A DNA stretch of 64,000 nt from Bacteroidales bacterium (lineage in GTDB: Bacteria; Bacteroidota; Bacteroidia; Bacteroidales; UBA932), in NCBI GenBank assembly GCA_017546605.1, contig JAFYSH010000029.1, positions 1 through 64,000 of the forward strand. Direction: 5' to 3'. Within the stretch, counting starts at the first letter, position 1, and the number at the start of each line of letters is the position of its first letter. The notes beneath the pieces were generated by a model. It was not told the origin of the DNA. It did no database searches and saw only the letters and a list, made by a program, of their open reading frames with translations. The translations under genes and the position numbers were made by a program. Below, piece by piece: positions 28,344-36,950 of this stretch.

Positions 28344-28374
28344 CAAATTTACAGATTTTTGGACAGGTATCCAA
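28344..28374 (-). promoter_or_regulatory. Promoter of the glycosidase operon
   Basis: The minus strand has TAAATTTG (28351-28344) with TTG (28374-28372) 20 bases upstream, a good match to the Bacteroidetes promoter. TGTTCG/CGAACA arms at 28322-28327 and 28340-28345 flank the predicted start site and could be an operator. The ATG is at 28316. Confidence 0.65.
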
Positions 28375-29739
28375 CTATAAACATGAAATTTCCCCAAACA
28401 GACGCGTTGACTCCGTAATCCGAAAACGCTCATCCAAACGTAGTCCCGGCAACAGTACCACGACCTCCTCACCCAGGCAATCCTCCGACTGATGCATCGC
28501 AGTAATCACCGGCTGCAACTGTTTTTGATGACGATCGATCTTTTGATCCACAAAAAAGTCACTTAGCTTTTTGCTGGCACCACGCATTCCATAAGGACAA
28601 AAACGGTCGGCTGCCCGCCACGAGCGGCATCTTAGCGGCAAGCCCGATTTTCCAGCATCAAAATAAAGACGACCAGGAGCACCTTCCCGCAGATTTGCAG
28701 GAGCCACATCGTACAACTGAAAACGGTATCTTCTCCCCATAAACTCAAATTCAGTCGGGGTTTGTAAATAAATTTCCACCCCTTCCTGACGTGCCGACGT
28801 CCTCGGATAAATCCGCCAGAGACCCTCAGCCGTTACCAATTCATATCGATCCGATTGAAAGACGCGTCCTAACTTTGTACGATTGGCCAACAAATCTTGC
28901 ACTTGCGCGGCATTAAATCCATAATCCGCCAACAGACCATAGGTCCAAAACTCCTGGTGATCCGAAGCAAACAAGCGACCTGTCCAGATCGTAATACAAT
29001 CCGAACCTTCCTCCAAAACCGACGCACGCAATTGCCCCAACTGTTGATCCAGAATTTCCTGAGCCTGCGTAAAATACCGGATATTACGGGAGACTGTTTG
29101 CTTGAACGAGGGATTAATCTTCTCCAATTCCGGAAAAACCACATTGCGCAAACGATTGCGGGCATAGTGAGACTCGGAATTGGTACGGTCTTCCCGATAG
29201 GACAACTGCACCTGCTGCGCATAGGAAAGCAATGCCTGACGTGAAAAACCCAATAACGGACGGATAATGACCCCATTTTGAGAACGAATTCCCCCCAAAC
29301 CCCGATAGCCAGTCCCCCGAAGCAGATTTAGAAACAACGTCTCCACGCCATCATCCTGATTGTGCGCAATGGCCAACCAACGATACCCTTCCTGATCCAT
29401 CAGGTCGGCAAACCAACGATAACGCAACTCACGAGCCGCCATCTGCGTAGAGATCGCTCGCTGCTTGGCATAAGCCAAGGTATCAAAACGTATGCTAAAA
29501 AAAGGAAGATCCGCTTGCTCTGCCCATTGACGCACCAACGCCTCATCCCCATCAGCTTCGGCACCACGCAAACAGAAATTGACATGCGCAACCCCCAACT
29601 GACCACGCCACCTGCTTCGCAAAAACAGATTCGCCATAGTCATGGAATCAATCCCGCCACTAACTGCCAACAGAATGCGCCCTTGCGGTGCTTCAGAAAT
29701 CAATCGCTGAACGGTCGCTTCAAACGAATGCAACACCAT
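28375..29739 (-). CDS. tilS: tRNA(Ile)-lysidine synthetase
   Basis: 454 aa. TilS modifies C34 of the AUA-reading tRNA-Ile with lysine. The ATP-binding PP-loop SGGIDS is at residues 27-32, followed by AHVNFCLRG and the conserved AIAHNQDDGVETLFLNLLRG. The C-terminal TilS substrate-binding domains are present (RSWRAADRFCPYGMRGASKKLSDFFVDQKI). The gene starts four bases after the DUF3078 stop and closes the operon from proS. Confidence 0.94.
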   Translation of the reverse strand: MVLHSFEATVQRLISEAPQGRILLAVSGGIDSMTMANLFLRSRWRGQLGVAHVNFCLRGAEADGDEALVRQWAEQADLPFFSIRFDTLAYAKQRAISTQMAARELRYRWFADLMDQEGYRWLAIAHNQDDGVETLFLNLLRGTGYRGLGGIRSQNGVIIRPLLGFSRQALLSYAQQVQLSYREDRTNSESHYARNRLRNVVFPELEKINPSFKQTVSRNIRYFTQAQEILDQQLGQLRASVLEEGSDCITIWTGRLFASDHQEFWTYGLLADYGFNAAQVQDLLANRTKLGRVFQSDRYELVTAEGLWRIYPRTSARQEGVEIYLQTPTEFEFMGRRYRFQLYDVAPANLREGAPGRLYFDAGKSGLPLRCRSWRAADRFCPYGMRGASKKLSDFFVDQKIDRHQKQLQPVITAMHQSEDCLGEEVVVLLPGLRLDERFRITESTRLFGEISCL

Positions 29740-29743
29740 CGGA

Positions 29744-30736
29744 TTAACTCATTTTTTTGTAGTTACCAATGAGATAGGTAAAGGTAAGACTGACAATTTC
29801 CTTAAACTGGATTCGCGGGGCCAACACACCTTTGCTGTCCGGAATAAGAATGTTGTCATCGTAAATCAGGTAGGTACGGATGGTAGCCGACAAATACTTG
29901 TTCAAAACCAACCCCGCATTGACATCCCAATTCACTTGAATATTTTCAGGCTTATTCAAAAAGTCCGAGAAAAGAATCAGAGACGTTTGCAACTTCCAGT
30001 TCTTGAATTCCAGTTTCAACTCCGTTTTTAACTGAGCACCAAACTCATAACGGATGTATTCATCCGGATCATTCCCGTACTTGCTTCGCAAACGTTCGTC
30101 CTCTACAATGACCATGTTTCCCGTCAAAGGAGCAAAGTTGACAGACAACACATTATTAGGTTTATAATCCACCCCCAAACCGAGCGAAACGTAGCCTGGA
30201 GCCATGAATCGAGAACTCAACGACTTGATTTGACGTCCTTCATCGTCTTTGCCAAGAATATCAAATCCATTGGAAAACTGTGTGCGGAAATTGAACAATG
30301 CCGATAAATACAAATCATTAACAGCCCGATAGCCCCACTTGCTGTTCAGCCAAATCTTATCATCCCCTTTCTTATAGCCATCCTCAAAGGATTGAATAAA
30401 GCCATAAGAAAACTGGGCCCGATTCTCCCAAATCATATTGCCTTTGGCGTAATTGGCATGCATGTCCACGAAGGCATTCATCGAGATGGTTCCACTCCCC
30501 CCTTCTGCCCAGTTGGTCAATGAGAGTTGTGAAAATCCCACTTGGTTCATAATCCCATTGGTCCAATAGCGGGGAGGCTCCACCGGTACATAATTAATGT
30601 CCGGCACCGGAACTCTAGACGCCCAAATCAGACACAATTCTTGCGAAGCAGACAAGGAATCTCCGCGTTCCACCTGTGCAAACAACGATCCAGTAACCAA
30701 GAGCATGGCAACCATGCAAAACCAAAAACGTTTCAT
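29744..30736 (-). CDS. DUF3078 outer-membrane beta-barrel protein
   Basis: 330 aa with a signal peptide (MKRFWFCMVAMLLVTGSLFA). The mature part shows alternating aromatic strands typical of an outer-membrane barrel and the DUF3078 signature YWTNGIMNQVGFSQLSLTNW followed by AEGG and NMIWENRAQFSYG. It ends in VSLTFTYLIGNYKK. The role is unknown. It is second to last in the proS-unknown-DUF3078-tilS operon. Confidence 0.85.
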   Translation of the reverse strand: MKRFWFCMVAMLLVTGSLFAQVERGDSLSASQELCLIWASRVPVPDINYVPVEPPRYWTNGIMNQVGFSQLSLTNWAEGGSGTISMNAFVDMHANYAKGNMIWENRAQFSYGFIQSFEDGYKKGDDKIWLNSKWGYRAVNDLYLSALFNFRTQFSNGFDILGKDDEGRQIKSLSSRFMAPGYVSLGLGVDYKPNNVLSVNFAPLTGNMVIVEDERLRSKYGNDPDEYIRYEFGAQLKTELKLEFKNWKLQTSLILFSDFLNKPENIQVNWDVNAGLVLNKYLSATIRTYLIYDDNILIPDSKGVLAPRIQFKEIVSLTFTYLIGNYKKMS

Positions 30737-30757
30737 CGGCTTCTTTTTTCTTGTAGA

Positions 30758-31477
30758 TTATTCATCTTCGTGCGCCATCACGTCATCCGAGTTATACTTG
30801 TATCCCAAGCGTTTACCCGTCTTCATCCGCGCTGACTCAATCTTTGCATTGACCTGTTCCACACTGGCCACCTTCACCATATCGTAAGGAGGCACCAGCA
30901 AGTCGAAAGACAGCGCATACAACATCGCAGACTCCACAAATGCAACCAATTCTTCCCGGGTCATCGGCGCAGTTCCGAAGAATTTCGGATCCTGACGCTT
31001 CTGGCGTTTCCCTTCTACAAAAAACTGGCGATCCTGGTTTACAAACAGACGAGCCACCAAGTATCCTAAATCTTCCGTCCGGTTGTACTTCATCGAATCA
31101 TACAGAAAGTTGTACACATTGATGACACCACAATAAGAACGGTAGGGATCTTCCTTCAGGTAAGGATTCTTCCAGATCGAGTGATCCCGGTCAAATTGAA
31201 ATACATCCGTATGCATGCTGAAGATCAGTACATCGTCTGCAAATTTCAATTCTGCCTCAAACTTTCCTCGGTCTCGGTACTCCAACCGAACGCGTCGGTC
31301 GTTGGAGTTTTCCAGCAAATCAGTCAAGTCATTACTGATTTCACTCAACACTTCCTTGAGTTGGTTAAACACGTCCAGGCATTGGTTAAACACCTGTGAT
31401 TTTAAACGGGATTTGCGATTCAATCCCTCCAGGATAGCCGTTCTCGGCTGCTGATTTGGGTTAGGGTCTGCACTCAT
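30758..31477 (-). CDS. Conserved hypothetical protein
   Basis: I do not recognise a characterised family. From the ATG at 31477, one base after the proS stop, the product has 239 aa. No signal peptide or transmembrane segment is visible. The N-terminal half is helical (KSRLKSQVFNQCLDVFNQLKEVLSEI), followed by beta strands around RRVRLEYRDRGKFEAELKFA and a helical second half with the motif LLVPPYDMVKVASVEQVNAK. A GTG at 31504 in the same frame is less likely because it falls inside proS. Cytosolic; conserved with proS in my recollection of Bacteroidota genomes. Confidence 0.75.
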   Translation of the reverse strand: MSADPNPNQQPRTAILEGLNRKSRLKSQVFNQCLDVFNQLKEVLSEISNDLTDLLENSNDRRVRLEYRDRGKFEAELKFADDVLIFSMHTDVFQFDRDHSIWKNPYLKEDPYRSYCGVINVYNFLYDSMKYNRTEDLGYLVARLFVNQDRQFFVEGKRQKRQDPKFFGTAPMTREELVAFVESAMLYALSFDLLVPPYDMVKVASVEQVNAKIESARMKTGKRLGYKYNSDDVMAHEDE

Positions 31478-31478
31478 A

Positions 31479-32957
31479 TTAGTAAGATCTTGCAAAGATA
31501 ACACGACGGTGTGAGGGTTTTCCTGAATAAACGCAAGTACCCTCTTCTTCCACTACAAACGAATCGGTAGGGATGCAACGGATAGTTGCCTTGGTCTCTT
31601 CCTTAATGCGCTCTTCGGTTTCTGCTGTACCATCCCAGTGACAAAGCAAAAATCCACCTTTTTCGATTTGCTCTTTGAATTCTTCCCAAGTATCCACACG
31701 GTAAGTATGCGCTTCCCGGAAGGCCAATGCCTTTTGGTAAATGTTTTCTTGAATTTCATCCATCAAAGCAGCTACGTATGCAGCAATGCCTTCACGAGCT
31801 ACCGATGTCTTTTCCAAAGTATCACGACGGGCAACTTCCACCATACCGGCTTCCATATCCCGACGGCCGACTGCCAAACGCACAGGTACACCCTTCAATT
31901 CCCATTCAGCAAACTTGAAGCCTGAACGCACATTGTCCCGATCATCAATCTTCACAGAAAGACCCAAAGCTGTCATTTCCCGTTTAATAGTTTCCAAATG
32001 TGCAGTAATTTCAGCCAAATCCTCGGCACCTTTGTAAATCGGCACCATTACAACTTGGATCGGTGCCAATTTCGGAGGCAACACCAAACCATTATTATCA
32101 CTGTGCGCCATAATCAAAGCACCCATCAAACGAGTAGAAACGCCCCAAGAGGTAGCCCAAACATATTCCAGACCACCTTCTTTGGTCGCATATTGCACAT
32201 CAAATGCTTTCGCAAAGTTTTGTCCCAAGAAATGTGAAGTACCCGCCTGCAGAGCTTTACCGTCTTGCATCATCGCTTCGATACACAAGGTTTCGATGGC
32301 TCCTGCAAAACGTTCACTCGCAGTTTTAGGTCCCACAACAACCGGCAATGCCATATAACGACGAGCAAAATCTGCATAAACATTGACCATGCGTTCGCAT
32401 TCTTCCATAGCCTCCTCTTTGGTGGCATGAGCCGTATGACCTTCTTGCCAAAGGAATTCTGCTGTACGCAAGAACAAGCGGGTACGCATTTCCCAACGCA
32501 CTACGTTTGCCCATTGGTTGCACAAAATCGGAAGATCGCGATAAGATTTAATCCAGTTCTTATACGTATTCCAGATAATGGTTTCAGAAGTAGGACGCAC
32601 TACGAGTTCTTCCTCCAGCTTGGCTTCCGGATCAACAACCACACCCGGACCATCCGGATTGGTCATCAAACGGTGGTGGGTCACCACAGCACATTCTTTA
32701 GCAAAGCCTTCCACGTGTTCTGCCTCACGACTCAAAAAAGACTTGGGAATGAACAGCGGAAAATACGCATTTTGGTGTCCGGTTTCTTTAAACATTTGAT
32801 CCAAATAAGACTGCATTTTTTCCCAGATTGCATATCCATAAGGACGGATAACCATGCAACCACGTACTGCTGAATTTTCTGCCAACTCGGCTTTCGTCAC
32901 AAGGTTGTTGTACCAAAGTGAGTAATTCTCTTCCCGATTTACAACTTCTTTTGCCAT
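31479..32957 (-). CDS. proS: Prolyl-tRNA synthetase, archaeal/eukaryote-type short form
   Basis: 492-aa class II synthetase that charges tRNA-Pro. Class II motif 2 is [20 protein letters not shown], with [15 protein letters not shown] before it, and motif 3 lies around [20 protein letters not shown]. An anticodon-binding domain (IQVVMVPIY onward) and a C-terminal zinc-type domain ending in FARSY follow. No editing insertion is present, which is the short form usual in Bacteroidota. First gene of the operon ending with tilS; the leader is about 80-90 bases. Confidence 0.96.
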   Translation of the reverse strand: MAKEVVNREENYSLWYNNLVTKAELAENSAVRGCMVIRPYGYAIWEKMQSYLDQMFKETGHQNAYFPLFIPKSFLSREAEHVEGFAKECAVVTHHRLMTNPDGPGVVVDPEAKLEEELVVRPTSETIIWNTYKNWIKSYRDLPILCNQWANVVRWEMRTRLFLRTAEFLWQEGHTAHATKEEAMEECERMVNVYADFARRYMALPVVVGPKTASERFAGAIETLCIEAMMQDGKALQAGTSHFLGQNFAKAFDVQYATKEGGLEYVWATSWGVSTRLMGALIMAHSDNNGLVLPPKLAPIQVVMVPIYKGAEDLAEITAHLETIKREMTALGLSVKIDDRDNVRSGFKFAEWELKGVPVRLAVGRRDMEAGMVEVARRDTLEKTSVAREGIAAYVAALMDEIQENIYQKALAFREAHTYRVDTWEEFKEQIEKGGFLLCHWDGTAETEERIKEETKATIRCIPTDSFVVEEEGTCVYSGKPSHRRVIFARSY

Positions 32958-32997
32958 TACTATATCGTTTATTTTTTCTATTTTTAGTTAATTTTTA

Positions 32998-33005
32998 TAC
33001 ATTTG
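32998..33005 (+). promoter_or_regulatory. -7 box for the 33084 lipoprotein gene (TACATTTG)
   Basis: Exact TAnnTTTG match. It predicts a leader of about 70 bases before the ATG at 33084. No -33 element is evident in the A/T-rich upstream sequence. Confidence 0.45.
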
Positions 33006-33046
33006 TCTTCATATTAAGATATGATATTCACAAGTATAAAGAAGCA

Positions 33047-33054
33047 CAAAAGTA
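33047..33054 (-). promoter_or_regulatory. -7 box for the proS operon (TACTTTTG)
   Basis: The minus strand reads TACTTTTG, an exact consensus match, about 90 bases before the proS ATG. It lies downstream of the opposing box at 32998-33005, so the two predicted transcripts overlap in their leaders. Confidence 0.45.
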
Positions 33055-33083
33055 CAAATATTTATTCAAACAGCAGACACAAA

Positions 33084-33956
33084 ATGAAAAACTATTTATC
33101 ATATTTAGCAATCCTTCTTTTGTTTCTGACAACTTCTTGCGGAACAATGTCTTATCAGACTAGTAATTTTCAAGATAGTATCTATTATACCCCCACAAAA
33201 TCCAACCGGCAAATCATAAAAGAGCAACAAGAAGAACTGACACAGCTGATCCAGGAAACCGAAGAGAAAAGCAGTCAATGGACCATCCCCGAAACCACCT
33301 TGAGCGACACGCTACAAGACACACTTGCCCATCCCCTGGACTACACAGGCTGGTACAATCCATATCCTTACAACTACTATGGTCCCAGTAGTCATTGGAG
33401 CCTAGGCTTTTCATTCGGATGGACCTATCCCTACTACTCGTATTACGGTCCATACTCCTCGTTTGGCTTTGGCTGGTACGATCCCTGGTACGGATATGGC
33501 TGGTATGACCCTTGGTACAATCCCTGGTACAACCCCTGGTATGGTCCCGGTTTTGGTCCCGGCTTTGGTCCCGGCCCGATGCCCTCTTTCCGAGATCGTA
33601 TCTATGGAAAACGTGACGGAAACAATCAAGGACTGCGCAACACAGGAATGGGCACCGCTGTTCGCCAACCCCGTCAAATTCGGGGACTGGACAGCCAACA
33701 ACCGGCTTACCAGAAGCCCAAAGATCAACGCAAAGAGAACCGAATCCAAATCAACCAAGAAGGAAAAGGCAAAACTGAACAACAAAAAGAACGAGGTCGG
33801 ACTCGCAACAACGAACAAAACAACCAAAATCGCACCGAGCGGAATACCCAAATCAACCGCAGCAATCAGACGACCCAACCTCCGCGCCAATCCAACTTCA
33901 ATGGAGGTGGCGGACGATCCGGCGGTTCTCATCGCTCCGGAGGTTCACGCCGCTAA
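33084..33956 (+). CDS. Aromatic repeat-rich lipoprotein, hypothetical
   Basis: 290 aa. The lipobox FLTTSC makes it a lipoprotein with Cys at residue 19. Residues about 90-175 are a low-complexity stretch of Tyr, Trp, Gly, Pro and Phe with repeats of the type WYDPWY, WYNPWY and GPGFGPG. The last 110 residues are basic and rich in Asn, Gln and Arg, ending in a GGG-S-H-R tail. The ATG at 33084 is chosen for the lipobox over an upstream ATG at 33021. No catalytic motif is seen. It precedes an outer-membrane barrel gene by 24 bp, so a surface or cell-envelope scaffold is possible. Confidence 0.75.
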   Translation: MKNYLSYLAILLLFLTTSCGTMSYQTSNFQDSIYYTPTKSNRQIIKEQQEELTQLIQETEEKSSQWTIPETTLSDTLQDTLAHPLDYTGWYNPYPYNYYGPSSHWSLGFSFGWTYPYYSYYGPYSSFGFGWYDPWYGYGWYDPWYNPWYNPWYGPGFGPGFGPGPMPSFRDRIYGKRDGNNQGLRNTGMGTAVRQPRQIRGLDSQQPAYQKPKDQRKENRIQINQEGKGKTEQQKERGRTRNNEQNNQNRTERNTQINRSNQTTQPPRQSNFNGGGGRSGGSHRSGGSRR

Positions 33957-33980
33957 TACACACTTCTAACAAACATCCTT

Positions 33981-35528
33981 ATGAAAACATACACATTCAA
34001 ACAAATAGGACTCCTCATCCTGCTGTGCTTCAGCACTACAACCGTATTCGGACAAGGCATCTACGACGCACTCCGCTTTTCAAAAACAGAACGGGAAGGC
34101 ACTGCCCGCTCCATTGCCATGGGGAACGCATTCACGGCTCTAGGTGGGGATCTGGGTGCCATTTCAATTAACCCTGCAGCAACTGCCATTTACCGATATA
34201 GCTCGTTTGCATTCACCCCCTCACTCAATATCAACGAAGAAATCAGCCAATTCTTGGACCAAACCAACCATTCCGGCCGAACCCGATTTGCCGTTTCCAA
34301 CCTTGGCTACGTATCGACCTATCAGACTGGTCGTCAACAAGGATTGATATCCCTCAACTTTGCCATTACAGCCGACCAAATAGCCAACTACAACGCCAAA
34401 ACCGTCGCTTACGGCACCAACAGTCAATCCTCCCTACTGGGCTCATTTGCAACCGGTTCCTACGGCATTGATCCCCTACAACTGGGCATTGACGAAAATT
34501 TTGATCCATTCTATCGAACATCCATCCCACCCCAGCTGATCCAAGCCTACAACAGCTACCTGACTGATCCCATCCTAAACAGCGACCCGAACGCAGAATT
34601 CGAATACATCGGAGCTACTGAAACCTTTGACAAAGACGGAAATATAGTACTGGCAGGTCCGGTACGGCAATCGTACAACCGGGTGATTACCGGTTACAAC
34701 GACCAAATCACCTTCTCCTTTGGTGGCAACATTTCAAATCAGTTTTTCTTTGGCATCAACCTCAACTTACAAAGCATCAACTACTACCAAAACGAATTCA
34801 TCCAAGAAGGAGCGGTCAATCCCGAAGATTTTCAAGAAACCGGTTTCCGGAGTATGCAATATGGATTCAACCTTACCACAACAGGATCTGGCTTCAACGC
34901 TCAAGTGGGTTTCATCTGGCTACCCATCCAGGGCTTGCGTATTGGAGGATCCATCGCAACACCAACTTGGTTCCAAATGCACGACCAATGGTACTACACC
35001 ATGGACAGCGAACTCTCCAACAGGTATTACTGTGACTCACCGGGTTATGAATATTATTACAACCTGCAAACGCCCTTCTTCTGGAACCTTGGAGCGGCTT
35101 ATGTGGTAGGCCAGTATGGTATCATCAGCATAGATTACGAGCGCACCGACTATCGCCAGGCCCAACTGAGCAACGACCAGGAAATTGGAGCCTTCTTCCA
35201 AGAAAATGAAATGATGCAGAGAAACTTTAAGGCAGCCGACGTACTTCGTGTGGGTGCAGAATATCGTGCCACCGAACAGTTCTCAATCCGCGCTGGCTAT
35301 AACTATTATAGCTCCACCAATCACGAGTTCAGTGACAGCCACCAATACATCTCAGCAGGTATTGGCTATGCAAACCAAGGCTTCTTCTTTGACATCGCCT
35401 ACCAACAGCCTATTGGGTACCAACAGGAAACATTTACCTACTACCCAGTAGAAATTAAAGGAACGCCGTACATAGACAACCAGTACCGGAATGCACGCTT
35501 ACTGGCAACGATTGGTTTCCGGTTCTAG
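33981..35528 (+). CDS. Outer-membrane protein, OmpP1/FadL/TodX-like
   Basis: 515 aa with a signal peptide (about residues 1-24, ending TTTVFG). The mature start GIYDALRFSKTEREGTARSIAMGNAFTALGGDLGAISINPAA is the hallmark of the FadL/TodX-like transporters of Bacteroidota. The rest is alternating aromatic and polar strands typical of a barrel, ending with the outer-membrane C-terminal phenylalanine (LATIGFRF). It probably imports hydrophobic compounds, but the substrate is unknown. It shares a transcript with the upstream lipoprotein. Confidence 0.85.
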   Translation: MKTYTFKQIGLLILLCFSTTTVFGQGIYDALRFSKTEREGTARSIAMGNAFTALGGDLGAISINPAATAIYRYSSFAFTPSLNINEEISQFLDQTNHSGRTRFAVSNLGYVSTYQTGRQQGLISLNFAITADQIANYNAKTVAYGTNSQSSLLGSFATGSYGIDPLQLGIDENFDPFYRTSIPPQLIQAYNSYLTDPILNSDPNAEFEYIGATETFDKDGNIVLAGPVRQSYNRVITGYNDQITFSFGGNISNQFFFGINLNLQSINYYQNEFIQEGAVNPEDFQETGFRSMQYGFNLTTTGSGFNAQVGFIWLPIQGLRIGGSIATPTWFQMHDQWYYTMDSELSNRYYCDSPGYEYYYNLQTPFFWNLGAAYVVGQYGIISIDYERTDYRQAQLSNDQEIGAFFQENEMMQRNFKAADVLRVGAEYRATEQFSIRAGYNYYSSTNHEFSDSHQYISAGIGYANQGFFFDIAYQQPIGYQQETFTYYPVEIKGTPYIDNQYRNARLLATIGFRF

Positions 35529-35530
35529 TA

Positions 35531-36160
35531 CTACCGCAAATAAGATAGGGCATCCGGCCCTTCATTGGATAAGAGATCCAAAATAGACAAATCAGCAACA
35601 AAGCCCTTACGGTCGGCAAACACCTGATAGTAGGGCTTTTTTGATACCCACTGCTCTGGAATAGGGCGTTTGGGATGGAATGCGTCACGCAAATCCAACC
35701 AACCCTCCTGCTCCGGGTAATGTTCCCGATAGGTTTCAGTCAGACGAATTTCCGTATTTAAACCCAACAACTCCAACAAGTGACGCACCAACGCCAAGTT
35801 CGTGTCAAATAAGGAAGGCAAGCCACTGCGCAAGATATCCCACCATTCATCAATGTAATATTCAAAAAAGGGAGATGAACGATAAGCTGCTATCAATGCA
35901 CGTTCGTGCTGCTGCTGCCAAGGCTTGGTCAAATCAATCATCGAAGAACGGATGGGCTGAAAATGAGTCGGAGCTTTCAAAATGGGTAAAGAAAGCACCA
36001 GCGGACCATCCGCAGTTGTAATCAGCGCACGATTGCGCCAGGATTGCTTCTGATAATGCTCACAAGCTTCCAGATAAACAACATCCGCCGCTGCCACGGC
36101 ACGAAACCAGGCAATCGGCGGAAAGTATGCTGTACTGAGAACAGGTATCGGCTTAGTCAT
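35531..36160 (-). CDS. WbqC family protein
   Basis: 209 aa, cytosolic. It begins VLSTAYFPPIAWFRAVAAADVVYLEACEHYQKQSWRNRA, matching WbqC, and later has PWQQQHERALIAAYRSSPFFEYYIDEW. The family appears in O-antigen and lipid-linked sugar clusters, with a proposed but unproven transferase role. The first eight bases overlap lpxA, and the gene closes the lipid A block. Confidence 0.88.
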   Translation of the reverse strand: MTKPIPVLSTAYFPPIAWFRAVAAADVVYLEACEHYQKQSWRNRALITTADGPLVLSLPILKAPTHFQPIRSSMIDLTKPWQQQHERALIAAYRSSPFFEYYIDEWWDILRSGLPSLFDTNLALVRHLLELLGLNTEIRLTETYREHYPEQEGWLDLRDAFHPKRPIPEQWVSKKPYYQVFADRKGFVADLSILDLLSNEGPDALSYLR

Positions 36161-36950
36161 CTAATCCTTGGGATCCAACGGCAGCACGAATAATTCCCCG
36201 TTTTGAATTACGGATAAAGTTCAGGATGGTCGTCTTTTCTTCGCAATCCGGAATCTCAGTTTCTACTTTGATGCAAGCGTCAGAACGGTTCAAGCCACTT
36301 TGATAAATGATATGGTAAATCGCTTTGATGGTGTCAATTTGTTCCATCGTAAAGCCACGACGACGAAGACCAACAATGTTGATTCCCACATATGACAAAG
36401 GACGGTGACCTGCCAATGCGTACGGGGGAACATCTTTTGAAACCATAGAACCGCCACCAATCATCGCGTGAACACCAATGCGTGAAAATTGGTGAACTGC
36501 AGAAGCTCCGCCAATGATAGCATGCGCATCCACTTCCGTTTCACCAGCAAGTCCCACATAACTGGTCAAAATTACGTTATCGTGAACCACACAATCGTGT
36601 GCCACGTGCGCATAAGACATCACCAAACAGTTGTTTCCAACTACGGTCTTCGCCTTACCACTGGCCGCTGTTCCCCGGTTGATGGTTGCACATTCCCGCA
36701 CCGTCGTGTTGTCTCCGATTTCAACGTAAGAAACCTCTCCGGCATATTTTAAGTCTTGAGGAATCGCCCCAATGACAGCACCCGGGAAAATTTTGCAATT
36801 CTTTCCAATCTTCACATAGTCCAAAATCGTAACATTGGGTCCAATCCAGGTACCCTCACCGATCTCTACGTTCTCGGCAATGAAAGAGAACGGTCCGATT
36901 TCAACACCTTCTCCGATCTTAGCATTCGGATGTACCGCCAAGTAATTCAT
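36153..36950 (-). CDS. lpxA: Acyl-ACP--UDP-N-acetylglucosamine O-acyltransferase
   Basis: 265 aa. LpxA transfers a 3-hydroxyacyl chain to UDP-GlcNAc, the first step of lipid A synthesis. The left-handed beta helix is visible as hexapeptide repeats (IGEGVEIGPFSFIAENVEIG), and the catalytic histidine is in MSYAHVAHDCVVHDN. A helical C-terminal domain follows from about residue 190. The start lies within the last 32 bases of lpxC. Confidence 0.95.
   Translation of the reverse strand: MNYLAVHPNAKIGEGVEIGPFSFIAENVEIGEGTWIGPNVTILDYVKIGKNCKIFPGAVIGAIPQDLKYAGEVSYVEIGDNTTVRECATINRGTAASGKAKTVVGNNCLVMSYAHVAHDCVVHDNVILTSYVGLAGETEVDAHAIIGGASAVHQFSRIGVHAMIGGGSMVSKDVPPYALAGHRPLSYVGINIVGLRRRGFTMEQIDTIKAIYHIIYQSGLNRSDACIKVETEIPDCEEKTTILNFIRNSKRGIIRAAVGSQGLDD

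Noticed and set aside
28375..32957. A functional link between DUF3078 and proS or tilS
   Set aside because: They share a transcript, but nothing in the sequences ties a barrel protein to tRNA chemistry.
36153..36950. A hidden FabZ domain in another frame between lpxC and lpxA
   Set aside because: lpxA begins inside lpxC, so there is no sequence left to hold one.
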